DNA of 6,279 nt. Source: CAZUSO01 sp964622775 (GTDB lineage: Bacteria; Bacteroidota; Bacteroidia; Chitinophagales; Chitinophagaceae). The stretch spans positions 1 to 6,279 of the forward strand of contig CAZUSO010000104.1 of assembly GCA_964622775.1 (NCBI GenBank). Direction: 5' to 3'. This document shows positions 6,231 through 6,279 of the stretch, one piece after another. Position numbers and translations under genes: made by a program. The number at the start of each line of letters is the position of its first letter. Position 1 is the stretch's first letter. A model generated the notes under the pieces. It was not told where the DNA came from and did not search any database. It saw only the letters and a list, made by a program, of their open reading frames with translations.

Positions 6231-6279
6231 AAGTTTGACACGTTTTTTTGTTTTTATGGGCTGCAATGCTTGATTTTAC
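4665..6279 (+). CDS. 5'-truncated RHS core of unit 3, open at the right edge (3' partial)
   Basis: Open from ATG 4665 to the window end, 538 codons with no stop. An in-frame TGA at 4647 fixes the left limit, and no other ATG lies between. It begins MTFAKKIKISSGRQHGCYG like the sister copy. It reaches genuine RHS sequence at YGEGQPDDKEHNLRG, then YD repeats (LTYDKSG, YTYDPET, YYYDLVGN, FTYDALYRL, YTYDEVGN, YDYDVRGN), QSASLELDD, YRYTSKERDDESGLYYHGARYY and PWLARWSASDPL at residues ~511-522. Some family consensus positions have drifted (DLVGN for DPVGN, TSKERDD for TGKERDE), fitting a relaxed, silent copy. After DPL the protein runs KFDTFFCFYGLQCLIL instead of ESKYAG, so the usual core end is missing. 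Its tip and immunity gene, if any, lie outside the window. Confidence 0.82.
   Translation, partial: MTFAKKIKISSGRQHGCYGTMCPAVFIFSTGQYGEGQPDDKEHNLRGRPYRHYDGGGLQQIREYDFKGNALATLQQLLEDPTLTDGDYAGFPAPVINTELFNSAVTYDALNRPVTTTDPGGNVQELTYDKSGLLKKVTLNSDEYVSDIHYDAKGQREAIWYGNGTKTGYTYDPETFRLRRLLTVNLDNNAILQDLNYYYDLVGNITTIKDDAQQTLFFKNSVVSPTQTFTYDALYRLTEAHGRELIGTANFGSDDNWNDRHWKTTHKGNGNAVQNYTQQYTYDEVGNILELQHIAGTASYTRTYDIDQDSNRLLSTTVGANTYNYDYDVRGNIVEIPHLDVMLWNVQNELRHIERGTNATNYQYSSGQRIRKYTDKGSEKEERIYLGNYEVYRKYDNTDTLIIERTTVHVSDDTGRIAMLETRTVGDAEDDNDTAEVLTRYIYSNHLQSASLELDDSAAIISYEEYHPYGTTSYQAMNASINAVAKRYRYTSKERDDESGLYYHGARYYIPWLARWSASDPLKFDTFFCFYGLQCLIL
4678..4749 (+). terminator. A-tract/T-tract hairpin at cassette start, copy 2
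   Basis: Same element as at 1825-1896, 2853 bases downstream. The outer stem is 4678-4691 with 4736-4749, and the GC stem CGGGCA/TGCCCG is unchanged. The one change in the outer stem is C to T opposite G, which still pairs as G-U in RNA. The small inner stem is weakened (AGCAA to AACAA). It follows the stop of the unit 2 immunity gene by 80 bases, a fitting place for a terminator. Confidence 0.5.
6231..6279. other. Sequence break: unit 3 leaves the RHS core here
   Basis: After GACCCGCTC the sequence becomes AAGTTTGACACG followed by a T-rich run and shows no match to the ESKYAG...DPSG core end found in units 1 and 2. The frame stays open but the encoded KFDTFFCFYGLQCLIL does not look like core or a typical tip. 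It could be a recombination junction, the end of an inserted element, or an assembly join. Too little is visible to decide. Confidence 0.5.

Noticed and set aside
6229..6273. TCAAG...CTTGA inverted repeat at the unit 3 break as transposon end
   Set aside because: Five bases with a 35-base spacer is expected by chance, and no transposase or target duplication is visible.

Overview
The window looks like part of a tandem array of RHS polymorphic-toxin cassettes from a Bacteroidota bacterium, most likely of the Chitinophaga type. The basis is the RHS core wording (YRYTGKERDEESGLYYHGARYY, PWLARWSASDPLESKYAG, YNYSFNNP), the absence of Shine-Dalgarno sequences before the genes, and an AT-rich background. 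This is recognition from memory of the family, not a database search. Every supported gene is on the + strand.

Three units follow each other. Unit 1 (1 to about 1740) enters from outside the window: the last ~95 residues of an RHS core fused to a GH24 (T4-lysozyme-type) muramidase tip, followed after one base by a small exported cysteine-rich protein that is the likely immunity protein. Unit 2 (about 1748 to 4598) has a hairpin-bearing leader, a 5'-truncated core of ~520 residues, a tip whose end resembles an ADP-ribosyltransferase fold, and a 90-residue protein with cysteine pairs that is the likely immunity protein. The unit 2 toxin gene is broken twice: an in-frame TAG just before the core/tip boundary, and a one-base frameshift inside the tip. 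Unit 3 (about 4603 to the end) repeats the same leader, hairpin and core 2853 bases downstream. It stays open to the window edge, but its sequence leaves the RHS core earlier than in the other two units.

The units share a variable-tip plus immunity logic. An RHS core encapsulates and delivers a C-terminal toxin, and a neighbouring gene protects the producer. Units 2 and 3 lack the N-terminal part of a full RHS/TcC-like protein and start at the same point, inside a conserved leader containing a long A-tract/T-tract hairpin. I infer that they are silent ('orphan') cassettes that could donate tips to an expressed gene, probably the one whose end is unit 1. The hairpin may terminate transcription between cassettes or mark the cassette boundary. 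No tRNA, rRNA, CRISPR array, transposase or convincing promoter was seen.
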